DNA of 64,000 nt from Rhodamnia argentea (GCF_020921035.1 NC_063157.1:4650001-4714000), one strand, 5' to 3'. Counted from the stretch's first letter, positions 37,408-50,251 are shown. Program-made: numbers and translations. The notes: generated by a model not told the origin, from the letters alone.

Positions 37408-38220
37408 TTCCGAGTTTAAAGATTGTAGCTATTATTTTGAATGACGGCAATTCACCATTCCGCGCCTGGAGCTGTAAATCCAACTTTTTTGAGAGGAAAT
37501 CAGATGATATTTGATGACATGTAACTGTAATTGTCCTGTAGATGTCACCATCTTTTTTGGTACCTGCCATATGTTTATCTGATCCCATGTAGTTCTTATG
37601 TGGCACTTCTGGCAAAGATGATCGTCCTACATATAATGATATAGTAGATGTGCTGTTTCAGTAACAAAACTGATTTATTAGAGTAATTTGATTTAGTCCA
37701 TTACAACTGAACAAGATATTATGATACCTTCAAGTTAAAAAAAAAAAAAACATAACTAATAAATACGTCTTTTATTTCTTCAATTACATCAGATGGTGGC
37801 GATTCAAAATATGCGCACATTTGGACCCAAAAAAAAAAAAATATGCGCACAGATATCTTTGCCACATTATTCTTTAGGAAAATACTTTAATTCTACACAA
37901 TGAACAATTCATGTCGATAATTCAGAGCAGTCTTCACAAGACATAATGATTTTATTAAGATCTGAAATGGCATAAACCTACTTACACACATGAATTAATT
38001 GCAGATTTGAGGCATTTACAAGACAATAATGATCTCATTAAGATCTGAAATGGCATAATCCTACTTACACACATGAATTAACTGTGGATTTGAGGCATTT
38101 ACTTACACCCAAGTTATTAATTATCAAAGCTAATAAAGGATAAATCATTTTAAATGACGTGTCTATTTCCATTATGAGAAAAAATTTAAAATAAAAACTC
38201 ATCATTTAAATTCTCACGAG
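37408..38220. other. Intergenic region with an 83-bp tandem duplication
   Basis: Two copies of an 83-bp unit ('aagatctgaaatggcataa' at 37957 and 38040, both followed by 'cctacttacacacatgaatt') span about 37935-38101. No gene is seen; 37738-37750 and 37830-37842 are A-runs. Confidence 0.7.
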
Positions 38221-38228
38221 ACGCCCCA

Positions 38229-38235
38229 TATAAAA
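38229..38235 (+). promoter_or_regulatory. Probable TATA box of the Pin1-type gene
   Basis: 'tataaaa' within 'ccccatataaaagccca', about 200 bases before the start codon and followed by a leader that turns GC-rich. Confidence 0.5.
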
Positions 38236-38435
38236 GCCCACCCCATTCCTCTACTCTCCAACTCTGCACTCGGAACTCAACGCACTGAGAGGCAGAACGA
38301 GGTCGCCCGTCTTCAGCTGCCAAGATAGAGTCCGCCGATCGGAAGAGGAAGAGACCGTCGTCAGCCTCATCGGCCGATCCAGCCGCCGCCAAGCCCAACA
38401 GCCTGAGGGACAACAAGCACAGGGCGAAGGCCAAG

Positions 38436-41400
38436 ATGTCGTCGGCGAATCAGGTCCGCGCGTCGCACATCCTCATCAAGCACGAGGGCTCCCGGAGGAA
38501 GGCCTCGTGGAAGGATCCCGAGGGCAGGGTCATCCGCAGCACCACCCGCGAGAGCGCCCTCTCGCAGCTCAAGGCCCTCAGGGAGGACATCGTCTCCGGC
38601 AAGGCCAAGTTCGACGACCTCGCCTCTCGCTTCTCCGACTGCAGCTCCGCCAAGCGCGGCGGCGATCTGGGTTAGTTCCATCTGACCTCGCGCTTGTGAT
38701 TTTTGCCACTCTGAGTTCCTATCATGATTCCCTTTTGTGAGCTTTGTCTTTGTCCTTTCGTTTAATTGCTCGCTCTGGCTCGTCGAAAATTGGAGACGGC
38801 TTTGTTGTTGTTGAATGTGCATCTGCTCATTTGACGTACTCTGCCTTCTATAACGCTTCTGTCTGAGAAATCTGCGGAACTTTAGCCGAATTTGTGAAGC
38901 TGGAAGTTAGATGAGTTTAACTTTATTCATGTACGTGAAACAATTTGATCTTGATTTGATTTGGAACAAGAGTCATGTAGATGGAATTTGATGTATGAAC
39001 GTGAATGAAATATTGGGATGTTAGTTAAATCTGTTGTACAGTTTTGGCCTTGTCAAGACGGGACTTTGGAGCTTTAGGGTCTCTACCTTTGATGTCAGAT
39101 GTGCATCAATAGGGCTTGATTAAGTTCTATCACTATCTAGCCTTTTTGTTTTGTCAAATGCATGTTTTAGTGGAGTTGTCCGTGGGCACTAGTAGTTAAA
39201 TCACCGGAGAATAGTCTACTCCATCTCATGGACGAAGATGTCATGATTTGAGTAAGCATGGCAGATCCGAATTCACGGTTGCAGTTTTGTACAGATAGCA
39301 AATGCCACTAATTCTTCCCGACGATTGTTATTGCAGCTCGCAGGCATGGCGTGTTAACTCTCCAATTTCGAAAATTGCAAAAGAATGCATCGCCTCTTTG
39401 AAATTGAAACTTCACAAACTAAAAAAGAAATACTCTAATCTGCTTCTATGAGCTATATTGTCAGAATTGTGCTATATCAAACAGTTTTCAGAATACTTTT
39501 CTCATGCTATTGCACGTCTGGAATGTTCTTGTATTGTCAAGGAATTCAGATAGAAGTTCATTAGCTGAATGAGTTATCTTTCCATCTTTATTTAAATTGT
39601 TACCTGCCAATAGACCCTCATAGACAAGATCGTGTTAGGTATCTGTTCGAGGGAAGAACGAATATGGTGTGATCATGTGCTGCTAGGTCCCCTGTGATAT
39701 GAGGAAAAATCTTCCAGTGAAGGGAATGTGAAAAAATCAACAGCCCCTGGAGGGAGCTTCTTATTTGTTGGAGTTTGGCTGTTAAAGGGCTTCGATTTTG
39801 CATTGAAGTAAAATAAAGGTGGCATAAAATTTGTATAGAGAAGGAAAGAGCTTATTCAAATACTGCCTTTACAATCTTTTTTGGGCTATCTGGAAGGAAT
39901 GTCACATTTCAGCTTTTCAACGTAACTTGAACTCCAGGATAGATGGGGTTCACATGCTGTTGTAGTTTTATGAGACTTCTTCGTGATTTATGCCAATCTA
40001 GAAGCTTTTGAATGAAAGTCGGATTTGCTTGATACACCCCAGGATAAATGGGGTTCATAGGCTGACTTAGCTTTAAAGACAACCTCATGATCTATTCCCT
40101 GCTAGAAGATGCATTTCTTTTAGATATACCCTACAGTGGATCATTTTCCTAGACGATTTGGCACCCTTGGCTCTCTTCATGAAGTTGCCTTTACTGAAGC
40201 AACAATGCTGTTTCTCTAATCAGGTCTAAATGCATCTTAGAAGGACAAGAAAAGTTCCTTGATGATGGCCACAAAAAAATATTAAATGTGAGGCACCGAC
40301 ATGCTTTATATTCCCCAACCTATTTCTTCTGTCACGAGAATTCTGTAACTTCAAGCCTCATCTTCCTTGTTCCTATAACAACACCTTAAATGGTGAATTT
40401 GAGAAATTTCTTAGTTACTGTTTTGGCCTTTTCAATGATTCTTCCATTTGATTAGCTTTTCTGGCGAAAAAGTCCAAGTTATGCTGTGGGGTCTAATTGC
40501 ACAATATATGGAGTACCTGGAATAGTTTTGGTTGGCATCTATGATTTATATTAACTGTTGGGGACAGTGTAAAAACATGAATTTGTACTTGGAATAGTTT
40601 TCGGCCTGGCCGTGATCGGTATTTAGTGTTGGGGACAGCCTAATAAAAGATGAATGTGTTCTTGTACAAAATCAATGTGATGCAAACAAGAATACGGAAT
40701 GTGAATAAACATAAGATTAATGTGGTTCAATTGCACCTGTCTTATTCTCCTCAACAAATAAGTGATTGTGCCAATAAAATCCTCCTGGGGAAGAACAAAA
40801 AGTCGTATGGATTCAAGAAAATCCCGTCTTGGAGAACAAGAAAACACCAGTTTTAACTATGAGAGGACGCCAAAGTACAAAATACAAATAGTTTCACCAA
40901 GTTAAACCAAACATCTCCACTCTTGTCAAACAGTTAAAAAACCACCCTCACACAACTCTTGTTTCCAAGCAATTGCCAGTCTCAATCCTTCGTATTTCCA
41001 AAGGCTGATTAGCACGTTTACTTCAATAAGGAAGTTAACTGACTTTTATATCACGGTATCATGCATTTTCTTCATGAAAAGAATATCATTAACTACAAAT
41101 ATGAACAAACATGATACAAAGTGTTATCCAATTGACCCTTCCTGGCTCCCCAACACTTGTAACAAGAGAAAATACATGGTTTGAATGGCTTGAAATGGAT
41201 TGCTGTGTTCTATAGTTTCGTTCTTAAGGGGAGATATATAGCGTCGGGGGAATGGTGGGACTTGAAACTGGGCTTAGTTGTGCCTGTGGAAGACTTCAGA
41301 GAAAAGACTTTAGTTTTTTATTTTTTTTGTGTGCTCTTCTATTAATGGAAGGATCTTATTGGAGAATCCCATCTCACTCTAAAATAACTAAGCAGTGTTG

Positions 41401-42146
41401 AGCATTCTTCTGAATAGAAACAGTGTCCCTCTCTTTTTGTTATCTCAAGGAGCTGATGTACCGGATGTTTGAAATGGTCGCACTTCCTTGTTCTGTTTAG
41501 GGTTGGCGAGAAACTGAGATCCCCATTCCTACTTCAAAATGAACGGGGATGGATACATAAGTTGAGAGCCGCATTAAATTGACGGCTCCTCGGTACTTTA
41601 TCAAGAGCTTGACCCATGTAGTTTGGACAGGATGATATGTGTATGAGTTTATACTAATATTCAATCTTAAGAAATCGGTGTCGACGATGTGCTCAGTGTT
41701 TTCCAGAAACGTTGAGACATTTTATTCCCACTTTTCTTTCTTTTGACTTCACTTTCTTTTCGATGTGCATTCACGGTTGTGTGTTAAGATGCCTTGATGA
41801 ACATTTTCTTCTGGTAAAAATATTCTGCAGCTTCATGTGAAGTGAATTAGGTTTACATTTCTGGCTTTGCACTGTCAGACATCTACCTTTAACAATAAAG
41901 AAAAGGAGAAAAAGGAAAAGAGAATGAAAGGAATGACAAAGGACAATGTGTGTGATGCTTTTCAGCGTGTAGCATGACAATAATCGCGATATAATCTCAC
42001 AAGCTCTTGATACTGCTGCAGGTCCTTTTGGGCGAGGCCAGATGCAGAAACCTTTTGAGGAAGCAACTTATGCTCTCAAGGTCGGCGAGATTAGCGACAT
42101 TGTCGATACTGACAGTGGCGTTCACATCATAATGAGGACTGGCTAA
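38436..42146 (+). CDS. PIN1: Pin1-type peptidyl-prolyl cis-trans isomerase (parvulin)
   Basis: Exon 1 is 38436-38670 and exon 2 42022-42146, joined in phase 1 (360 nt, 119 residues), equal to the length of Arabidopsis Pin1At. It begins [20 protein letters not shown] and ends [10 protein letters not shown]. The single parvulin domain keeps the phosphate-binding basic loop ([13 protein letters not shown]), the [12 protein letters not shown] motif with its catalytic cysteine region, and [13 protein letters not shown]. As in other plant Pin1 enzymes there is no WW domain. The family isomerises phospho-Ser/Thr-Pro bonds; in Arabidopsis Pin1At acts on flowering regulators and in auxin transport. 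The 3351-bp intron is unusually long for this window and contains a solo-LTR-like element. The 49 codons before the ATG are open in the same frame but contain no ATG. Confidence 0.93.
40627..41155. mobile_element. Solo-LTR-like element in the Pin1 intron
   Basis: It starts TGTTGGGGA and ends TCCCCAACA, a perfect 9-base (extending to 11) inverted terminus starting TG and ending CA, 529 bases apart, as in plant LTRs. A second partial copy of the start ('tgttggggacag') lies at 40556. No internal coding region and no clear 5-base target duplication were found. Confidence 0.5.
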
Positions 42147-42784
42147 AACATAGTTGGAGTGCGGAGAAGATAAAGTATATTTGCTTGGGATTCTGGTTGA
42201 TATGGTATTTGACTATTCGGAGCATGTTGCCATGATTTACCCGTTCCATGCCTCCTCTATGTCATTGCAATTGCATAAACTGTTCTGCGGAAACATTCGC
42301 CTGTCATAAACTTTTGGATGCTTGTTGGATTGTTTCTCGTAATAAGAGTGATAAGTTTCTCGAGCGGACTTGGTTTTCTGCACCGTTCTTTAATTCTAGC
42401 AGTCTTCTCGTTGGCTCATGTTGGTTCCGCAAGACGAAAAGAGAGACCATTACGATTGATCGAATGAGCCGCCGCAAGGCATAATGAGTACCGTGTTGTT
42501 GTTGGAAGAAGGAAAGAAAATGTGGAAAATGCGATCGAGGATGCTTCGTTTTATGAGCTGAGGGCAAGTCCTGAAATGGAGGTACGTCGGGCGCACGTCG
42601 TTTGCTTGCTTGTTGTGTTTATATTTAGCCCCGACACATCTGCAATAGAGAACTCGACTAAAAAGAGAAGTTAGAAGATTAAATTATGCAAATCAAATCA
42701 GCTAGATGACTAAATCTGAGATTATCCCTTTAAAAAAGAAACCAACGTCGGAGCGACCCATGACGAGGCCGCACGAGAAGGAAA

Positions 42785-42975
42785 AGTATCAAAAAAGTCT
42801 TAAATTTATTATATTGGCACCAATTCAATTCTAAACTTTTCGATTGGACTAATTCCGTTCTAAACTTTTTACATTGGTACCAATTCAGTTTATCTAGCCA
42901 AAATTGACTGGAAAGCTTGATGTGGACTTTATGTCGGCATCGGCCAGCGTTGCCGGCATTGACGTGGATATCGGT
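42785..42975. mobile_element. Left half of a MITE of the 30.5 kb family
   Basis: 'tcaaaaaagtcttaaattta', 'ccaattcaattctaaactt' and 'tctagccaaaattgactgg' match the left arm of the family. The inverted right arm is missing, so the copy is truncated. Confidence 0.55.
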
Positions 42976-43794
42976 GATGGAAATGATGCCATTTGCCTTT
43001 AAAACAAAAAAGAATCGCTTGAACGAAAATTTCCAAAATCACATCCTCTGATGCCATCCTCAGTCGCTCCAAAGCTCCCTCACGATGGATCGCTCGGTTG
43101 CATTTTCCTCAAATCGATCGTCCTCAAACCCTAGCTTCATCTTCTCACAAATCGTCAGTCACCTTCCTAATCGAGCCCCTTTTTGCTTGACGCCTTCGCC
43201 TGTTGCCCGATCAATGCCTTCGCTCGTCGCTCAACGCCCAATGCCTTCGCTCGTCGCCTGATAGCCTAATTTCTTCGGCTGCTTTGGTCTCTACTTCAAC
43301 TAGTACGAGATCAACATACGAAATCTGAAGGCGGTTAAGACCCGTGTCTCGCCAAAATTGCCTCTACGCCTCTACGATTCGGATCATCCCAGATTTCCCT
43401 GAGCCGGGTTACGCTCTAACGTGCAAAGACTTTTACATATTCCGTGGTTTCACTTGGTGATGGTCCGTAATGGTTGAGCTTTGTTGCAAATGGATGGTCT
43501 TGATCTCTTCCTTTATCGAGTTTATGGTGTGGTTTAGCCTTGGCCGCATTTTTTTTTTATTCTTTTTTGGTTTTATGGTGTTATTGTTAATGTCTCAAGA
43601 GAAACCCACTTGTCATTCGCTACAGAATCTACTCATGTATGCACATATCTTAATGTGTTAATTTATGTGGGAAGGAAAAGCATGGATTGAATTGGTTGCT
43701 GCGTGATATGAAATTGTGAAGTACTGTACATTAGATTATAAAATAAATGAGCGTGGTTATACAATGAACCTTGTGTTTTTTGTGTAGGGTTGAT

Positions 43795-44185
43795 ATGAGT
43801 GAGAAAGTCAGCATGGGTTTGCATATTTTATAGTGAAAATTTTTCCCCGTCGCCTAATGCTTGAATATGTTGGGCGAAAGTTTGGTTTAATCAAAATTGA
43901 TATCAGTTCACCGAGCTATGAAAGCTTCATCAGAAACATCGAGAATAAGGTAAATAGTAAGTTTGAAAAGCTTTATTTTAGGATTTCTGAAAAGTTTATA
44001 GAAGATGGGTTGGCATATTTATGGAAACAGAGTTGTCGATCTAATTTTTCGTTCTTTGCATTTAGGGTTAATTGAGGTATTTGGAGAAAATTTTGTAGCT
44101 AATTAGATGAGTGAGGGCAATGGTCTGGGTGCCGGTGTTGGTGTAGGTGTGGATGTGGGTGAGGGTGCTAATTAGGGACTTTTAC
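43795..44185 (+). pseudogene. Possible MULE transposase N-terminal fragment
   Basis: The frame 43833-44075 contains EYVGRKFGLIKIDISSPSYESF. This resembles the N-terminal domain of plant Mutator-like transposases (a 'YVGG...DID..SYF' pattern). It is followed by a 'ggtgccggtgttggtgtagg' simple tract coding alternating Gly and Val, which often follows that domain. No catalytic domain is nearby. The assignment rests on a weak similarity only. Confidence 0.3.
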
Positions 44186-44678
44186 AAATTCAGGAATTAT
44201 ATAGAATAAATTAAAAGTTTAGACGGCATTGCACATGAGCTATAGTTCAGAGATTATATTAAAAAAATTTAAATTTAAGAATTATACTACACATTAGATC
44301 AAAATTCATACATTATTTGTGTCATCATCCCACTGTATATAATCATAGCCTTCATTGGACGGTTCACAATGCACCGCACTTGCGGTCGCTGGGTAAATGC
44401 GGTCCTCGAGCAACACCAGATCCCCATGTCCGGAAGTTCACTGACTTTTCCATATTGACCATAATGACCTTCTCTTCCCTACGTGGCGAGATTTCATTAG
44501 TCAGTTGAAAACAGCGCGTGAAGGAGGAAGATCGACCTTGACTGAACTGTCCCTACTCCGTTCGTCTCCCCCCTCTTAAAAATCTCCCAAAAACTCCACG
44601 CCATCACATCCTTCAAATCTGCCTCTTTCTCTTAGGCATTTCCGCGAACACCTCGCGAGCAAACCCATTTAACCGACA

Positions 44679-45791
44679 ATGGCGACCCAGAACGACACAC
44701 CCAAATCCGGATCCGGAGCCAACGGCGAAGCCCCGCCGCCGCAGCACCGCAAGGTGGCCCTGATCACCGGCATTACCGGCCAGGACGGGTCGTACCTCAC
44801 CGAGTTCTTGCTCGACAAGGGGTACGAGGTCCACGGCCTGATCCGCCGCTCCTCCAACTTCAACACCCAACGGATCAACCACATCTACATCGACCCACAC
44901 AACGCCCACAAGGCCCGGATGAAGCTCCACTACGCCGATCTCTCCGACGCCTCCTCTCTCCGCCGCTGGATCGACACGATCTCCCCCGACGAGGTCTACA
45001 ATCTCGCCGCCCAGTCCCACGTGGCGGTCTCGTTCGAGATCCCTGATTACACCGCCGACGTCGTTGCCACAGGCGCCCTCCGCCTGCTCGAGGCCGTGCG
45101 CTCACACGTCTCCGCCACGGGCCGCAGCCACATCCGTTACTACCAGGCTGGGTCCTCGGAGATGTTCGGATCGACCCCACCGCCGCAGTCGGAGACCACC
45201 CCGTTCCACCCGCGGTCCCCCTACGCCGCGTCCAAGTGCGCGGCGCACTGGTACACCGTGAACTACCGCGAGGCGTACGGTCTGTTCGCGTGCAACGGGA
45301 TCTTGTTCAACCACGAGTCCCCGCGGCGGGGCGAAAACTTCGTGACCCGGAAGATCACGCGGGCCGTGGGGCGGATCAAGATCGGGCTGCAGAGCAAGCT
45401 GTTCCTGGGAAATCTGCAGGCCTCTCGGGACTGGGGATTCGCTGGGGACTACGTGGAGGCGATGTGGATGATGCTGCAGCAAGAAAAGCCGGACGACTAC
45501 GTGGTTGCGACGGAGGAGTCGCACACGGTGGAGGAGTTCTTGGACGTGGCGTTTGGGTATGTGGGGCTGAAGTGGAGGGACCATGTGGTGATCGATAAGA
45601 GGTACTTCAGGCCAGCGGAGGTTGACAACTTGAAGGGAGATGCAAGTAAGGCCAAGAAGGTGTTGGGTTGGAAGCCCAAGGTTGGGTTTGAGAAGTTGGT
45701 GAAGATGATGGTCGATGAGGATGTTGAATTGGCTAAGAGAGAGAAGGTTCTTGTTGATGCTGGGTACATGGATGCTCAGCAACAGCCCTGA
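44679..45791 (+). CDS. GMD: GDP-mannose 4,6-dehydratase
   Basis: An intronless gene of 370 residues, matching the intronless structure and length of Arabidopsis GMD1 and GMD2/MUR1. It is an extended short-chain dehydrogenase. A disordered N-terminal 24 residues precede the Rossmann motif GITGQDG (about residues 30-36), followed by [16 protein letters not shown], the SSEMFG active-site segment (about 159-164) and the catalytic YAASK (about 182-186). The segment [16 protein letters not shown] is typical of GMD. The enzyme converts GDP-D-mannose to GDP-4-keto-6-deoxy-D-mannose using bound NADP, the first step of GDP-L-fucose synthesis in the cytosol for cell-wall xyloglucan, rhamnogalacturonan II and N-glycans. 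The 5' half is GC-rich and the 3' part less so. There is no GMD partner gene (GER1-type) in the window. Confidence 0.97.
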   Translation: MATQNDTPKSGSGANGEAPPPQHRKVALITGITGQDGSYLTEFLLDKGYEVHGLIRRSSNFNTQRINHIYIDPHNAHKARMKLHYADLSDASSLRRWIDTISPDEVYNLAAQSHVAVSFEIPDYTADVVATGALRLLEAVRSHVSATGRSHIRYYQAGSSEMFGSTPPPQSETTPFHPRSPYAASKCAAHWYTVNYREAYGLFACNGILFNHESPRRGENFVTRKITRAVGRIKIGLQSKLFLGNLQASRDWGFAGDYVEAMWMMLQQEKPDDYVVATEESHTVEEFLDVAFGYVGLKWRDHVVIDKRYFRPAEVDNLKGDASKAKKVLGWKPKVGFEKLVKMMVDEDVELAKREKVLVDAGYMDAQQQP

Positions 45792-46679
45792 GAATTGGGT
45801 ACTTCTTATGTCTTGCTGCTCTGTCCCTTAACCTTTTCCTGTGCTCTTTTTCGGTTATTTATTTGAAGATCAGTTCGCAGCAAGTAAAGTTTTTGTTTTT
45901 TGAGGTTTAAAGGGTTTGAAATGTTCTTGGGATGGATATAGGTTGCTTACCGTCTTATCTTGCTGGGGTAGACCAATGAGCTCAAATGTCCATTGGATTT
46001 GTTGTAGCTTACTCTCTATTCATTCGCTTTCAATCAGTAAATTTAGATTCTTTTCATTTTCGCTGGGTTTGCCTCAGTTTGAAGTTGCTACCTTCTTGTT
46101 AAAGTTCGGATGAGCTTCAGATGAGTTGAAGCCTTTGTGTTTACTTTCTTTAGATCTGGTTAAATTATGGAGAGTGCAGTATGTTGTTCACCAAAAAGAG
46201 AATGGACCAACCCTTTTGTGTTTGCGAATTGATAGGAAAGCAAGGGAAAATTTTCTCATGGGAATGCAGTAACTGGACGTTTGGTTCTGCCATTTCATCT
46301 GTCGATAGTTTCACAATGCGAGATCAATCCAGTGAGATCTTGACCTGGTCATTTTTGGTGTGGTCCCTCTGTGTGGGCTTTCAAACTGTTATGATTTTGC
46401 TTTCTATTGAGGAACTTTGTATGTGTGTGCTGTTGTGTCGGTGCAAGCATGTCTCCTCCACGAAGTTGGTGATCGAAGAAGATTTCATCTATCAATAAGA
46501 TCCGAAAGAGCTTGTATTTGTGGATGCGCATTGGGAAAGAATGGGACTCTTCCAAAACCAATTGAAGTTCCGAACCTTTAAATGTCCTGCTGTTGAACTG
46601 ATATGTTCGTGAAAGGAATTATCTTGAAGGAGAAAGAAATTAACCCAATGATATAGCAGATATTCTATGGACCCAGGGA
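45792..46679. other. Dehydratase 3' flank
   Basis: T-rich 3' untranslated or intergenic sequence. Frames such as 46181-46498 have no family signature. Confidence 0.4.
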
Positions 46680-47728
46680 TTGCTGTCTTGTGTTGCATTG
46701 GTATGTTGAATTGAGATCTTGGCTATTTACCTGAGATGATGAGATCGCCACCGGAAGATTAACCGGATAAAAGGATCTAAGAACACTGTCTTTGCTCTTC
46801 GTAGTCTAGTTTTATACAAGCTACGTACTTCCATCGTACCATTATGTCATTGAATAGCCATCTGAGATCTATAGTGCCGAAGGTGGATTGTCCGGAAAAT
46901 ATGGAACAGAGTACCATATCTACCTTACCGGGTACTTTTGCTATAATCTCTGGCTAAACTGCGAGTACCTTGAGGAATTACATGCATATTCCAACCTTGC
47001 CGTTGAAAGGATGAAGTGAAAGTTAGTTCATGGAAAGGTACAAGCGTCCCATACCCGCAGCACATTCCTAAGCAAAGAATGACTGAGCAACATGGTTAGT
47101 TTGAGTGAAGAAGAAAGGTAGGTTCTTACGTATTCGTTATACCACCGGTTTTGACTGTTTACTACTTAAAAAGTCTGGAACTTTTGCAAGACCCGCCTAA
47201 ACATCTTGAATCTTAGTAAGCGAACGTACTAAATGAGGTGGTCGGTTACAAGTTAACATTAAAATTAGGGGGTGCTAATCAATAACGAAAAACATATTTA
47301 CTTATATATCGACTTTGGGAACCTGCCTCATCTCCGAGTCCGAACTCAGTGTCCTCTCTCTAACTCTTTCATCTTCGAGTCTCAAGTTCCGCAGTTAATC
47401 TATCAAAGACCAGAGCCCCGGACCACTTTCATGTCCCTCGTTCAAGATCTGGCTTAGTTAAGAATCAATCTAAAGGAGAGGCACCTGTTCGAAGAAAAGC
47501 ACAAACGAAATGAACAAAAGACGAAACATTCTTAGGAGGAAAACGGACCCCTACACCCCTTACACGGTAATACTTATATCGTGTTAATATTGATATATGA
47601 GAATAACATAATGTTGACGGACTTTATATGAGTGCATCATATGATATGAGTGGCGATATTATAAGATGTATTCTCTTTGATCAAGGATTTTTATATGGAC
47701 AAATAGATAATGTGTGTGTAAGCACAGG

Positions 47729-48213
47729 AAAATTACCAAAAAAGTTTTAAATCTATTGCAATTGTGTCAATTTAGTCTTAATTTTTTTTTTATCAATTGA
47801 GTTCTTAACCTTTTGCATTTGTGCCAATTCGGTTCATCTAGCCAACTTTGGCCAATCGGTCTTGACGTGACAATTTTGATTAATATTTCCAAATATTTTC
47901 AATTTCTTATTTTTTATTATTTGATTTATTTGATTTTCCTTTTTTTTTTCCTTCTCCTTCTTCCTCCAGTCGGTTATTGGATCGGCAACCCGCCAGGAGC
48001 GAGGCCTAGAGGAAGAAGGAGAAGAAGCGAAAAATATTTTTTTTAAAAAGTATTATTAAAAATTGGTAGACAATTTCTGTCAAATAAAACTGGCTTGGTG
48101 GACTTAATTGACGCAAATATAAAATGTTTTAAAACTCAATTGGAAAAAAAAAAGTTTAGAACTAAATTACCATAATTGCAATAAGTTTAGGCCTTTTTTC
48201 TGGTGATTTTCTC
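47729..48213. mobile_element. MITE of the 30.5 kb family
   Basis: The left arm ('accaaaaaagttttaaatct', 'tcggttcatctagccaac') pairs with the right arm ('aactaaattaccataattgc', 'ttaggcctttttt'). The core carries 'cttctccttcttcctcc' and its inverted 'ggaagaaggagaag' (47953 and 48010), which could form a hairpin. Confidence 0.6.
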
Positions 48214-49640
48214 ATATAATCACTGGCTTCCCTTCTTCCTTAAGCATATTAAAGATATAATTGATACCTAGGATGCAATTGAATCTTAAAGTTTGTAAAT
48301 TACATAATTAAATCCTAAAATTTGCAAGCATCGAGTATCTCCATAATCTGTAAGCCAGGTCTTTAATTGCTGAAATCCAGAACAGCAGTAATGGTTTTCT
48401 TGATATTGATTTTGGTACGTCGTTATAAGTAAGATGAGCGATCCAATGTTCTCATTCAATAGCCATTGAAAGATGTCCTAAATAACTAACCCACGCCTTT
48501 AGAGACGACAAATTCGCTGGTATCGCACCACTGTAGCGACGGTTTTTTCTTCTTTTGCACTAGTCTTTCCAGTTGTTTCCCAATGTCTTCCTCGTCAATG
48601 TGCTCATTTCGTATTATTCAAACATTGGCGCACCTCAACGAATCCATCTCTACAAGTAGACTCGTTCTTTATATTCACAATACCTCGCGCACACGTATCT
48701 ATCTATTCATCGGATAACGAGTGAGTTGCGATGGACATATCTCTTTCATTTCTAAAGACTATTGTTGGTGGCGTAACGGGATATGCATTATGTTGAAAAA
48801 TATCGTCGAGAATGGGATGAAATGAAATCATATTTTGAAGCACGATAACACTCTCTTTAAAGATTTATTTGCCCTACAACTTTGCTAATGGTTTCCGACA
48901 AATATCGTCCAGGATACAACAAAGTCTCAAGTGAGAATAGCATATAGGAATTCCAATAGTTATCTAAGATCTCTCAAGGGAAACAATTGGAAAAAAAATG
49001 CCGTATTTCTTTGACAAAGAACGAAAATGGACGTTGTCCTAAACATTGAGGAAAATCGTAATACATACAAATATGTGTGTGCGTGCGCGCGCGCCCGAAA
49101 ACCTTTGCGAACGGACATGTTATTTTTAAAATATCACAACTTTTCACTTATGAAAAGAATGCAACTTTTCGTATTCGAAAACTGTTAAATTCGAACGTAA
49201 CTCTTCATGTCCGAAAACTATTAATTCGGACACAACTCTTCATCTCTGGAAATTGCTATGTTTGGAAAAAATGCAGCCTTTTAAAGGTTGTAAGAATGAC
49301 TAATATCTGTTAGGCAGAAAATAAATTAAATTTGAAATTTTAATAGTTACTCCTTCATGAATAGTCACACTATTCTAATGAGTCGCAAAATTTACTTTAT
49401 AATTATAATTTTGAAAATAGTAAACGAACAATATATATTTATTGGTTAGTGCTATTTTTGGTCCACGCACTCGCATGTAGGTATAGTGGAGTCTAGTACA
49501 CTTTTTCTTCCATCATATGCGTGATGAAGTAAAGACCCTTTTCGTTTGTTTTGCAAACAAACTTCAACACATTAGACCCAATTCCTCTGCATTTTATGAT
49601 GTTCGATGTTTGACACAAGTAATTAAGCAAGGTCTGCCTT

Positions 49641-50251
49641 GGGAAGATTGTCCAAAAAGTCCTTAATCTATCGTACTTTTGCCAATTCAGTCCTAAATCT
49701 TTTAATTTTGCCAACTGAGTCTTAAACTTTTTTACGTTTTGCCAATTAAATCTATCTGATCAATTTTGATTGGAAATTGATAACTTGGAAGCCGGCCGTC
49801 CTACGTAGCACGACGGGCGTTGATATGTATAATTTTCAATAATATTTTACTATTTTAAATTTTTTTATTAATCTTATTATTATTTTTCTGATTCCTTTCT
49901 TTACCTTTCTCTTTCTTTTTAGCTTTATTTTTTTGTAATTTTCCTTTTTCGCCTAGTCTGGCAAGGGTCGCCCTTGCCCGGGTGAGCGAGGACCGCCCTT
50001 GCTCGACCTGGCGAGGGCCTCCTTGTCCCGGTCATCCCTCGCCCGAGGGAAGGGAAAAAGAGAAAAGATAAAAAAAAAAATCTTGTTTTTTTATAAAAGA
50101 TTGTCCACATTAGCTTCAGCCGTGCAATGTAAAAAGGCTAGTTGTCTACGCCAGTGATTTTCTGCCAAAACTCAATTAGCAAAACATGAAAAGGTTTAGG
50201 ACTGAATCAACAAAATTGCAATAAGTTTAGGTTTTTTTGGACAATTTTCCC
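49641..50251. mobile_element. MITE with well-preserved terminal inverted repeats
   Basis: It begins 'gggaagattgtccaaaaagt' and its end reads 'gggaaaattgtccaaaaaaa' on the minus strand. Pairing continues for more than 50 bases through 'gattcagtcctaaa'. The GC-rich core (49970-50045) repeats 'cgcccttgc' and 'gagggc' phrases. A second copy lies at 63291-63900. Confidence 0.7.

Larger units (their letters stand above)
42147..44678. other. Intergenic region with repeat fragments
   Basis: 42.15-42.6 kb is the Pin1 3' flank. A half MITE and a possible MULE remnant are listed separately. 43.0-43.8 kb shows no conserved gene, although 43.07-43.4 kb has a coding-like, C-rich composition. 44.2-44.68 kb contains the leader of the dehydratase gene with no clear TATA box. 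Confidence 0.4.

Noticed and set aside
45064-45782. Long frames on both strands inside the dehydratase gene
   Set aside because: They are shadows of a GC-rich coding sequence whose true frame has full-length family similarity.
49077-49313. A 78-codon frame conserved at 62727-62963
   Set aside because: Conservation is explained by the block duplication of which it is a part. It begins in a GTGTGCGCGCG repeat, has no known family and no flanking gene structure.
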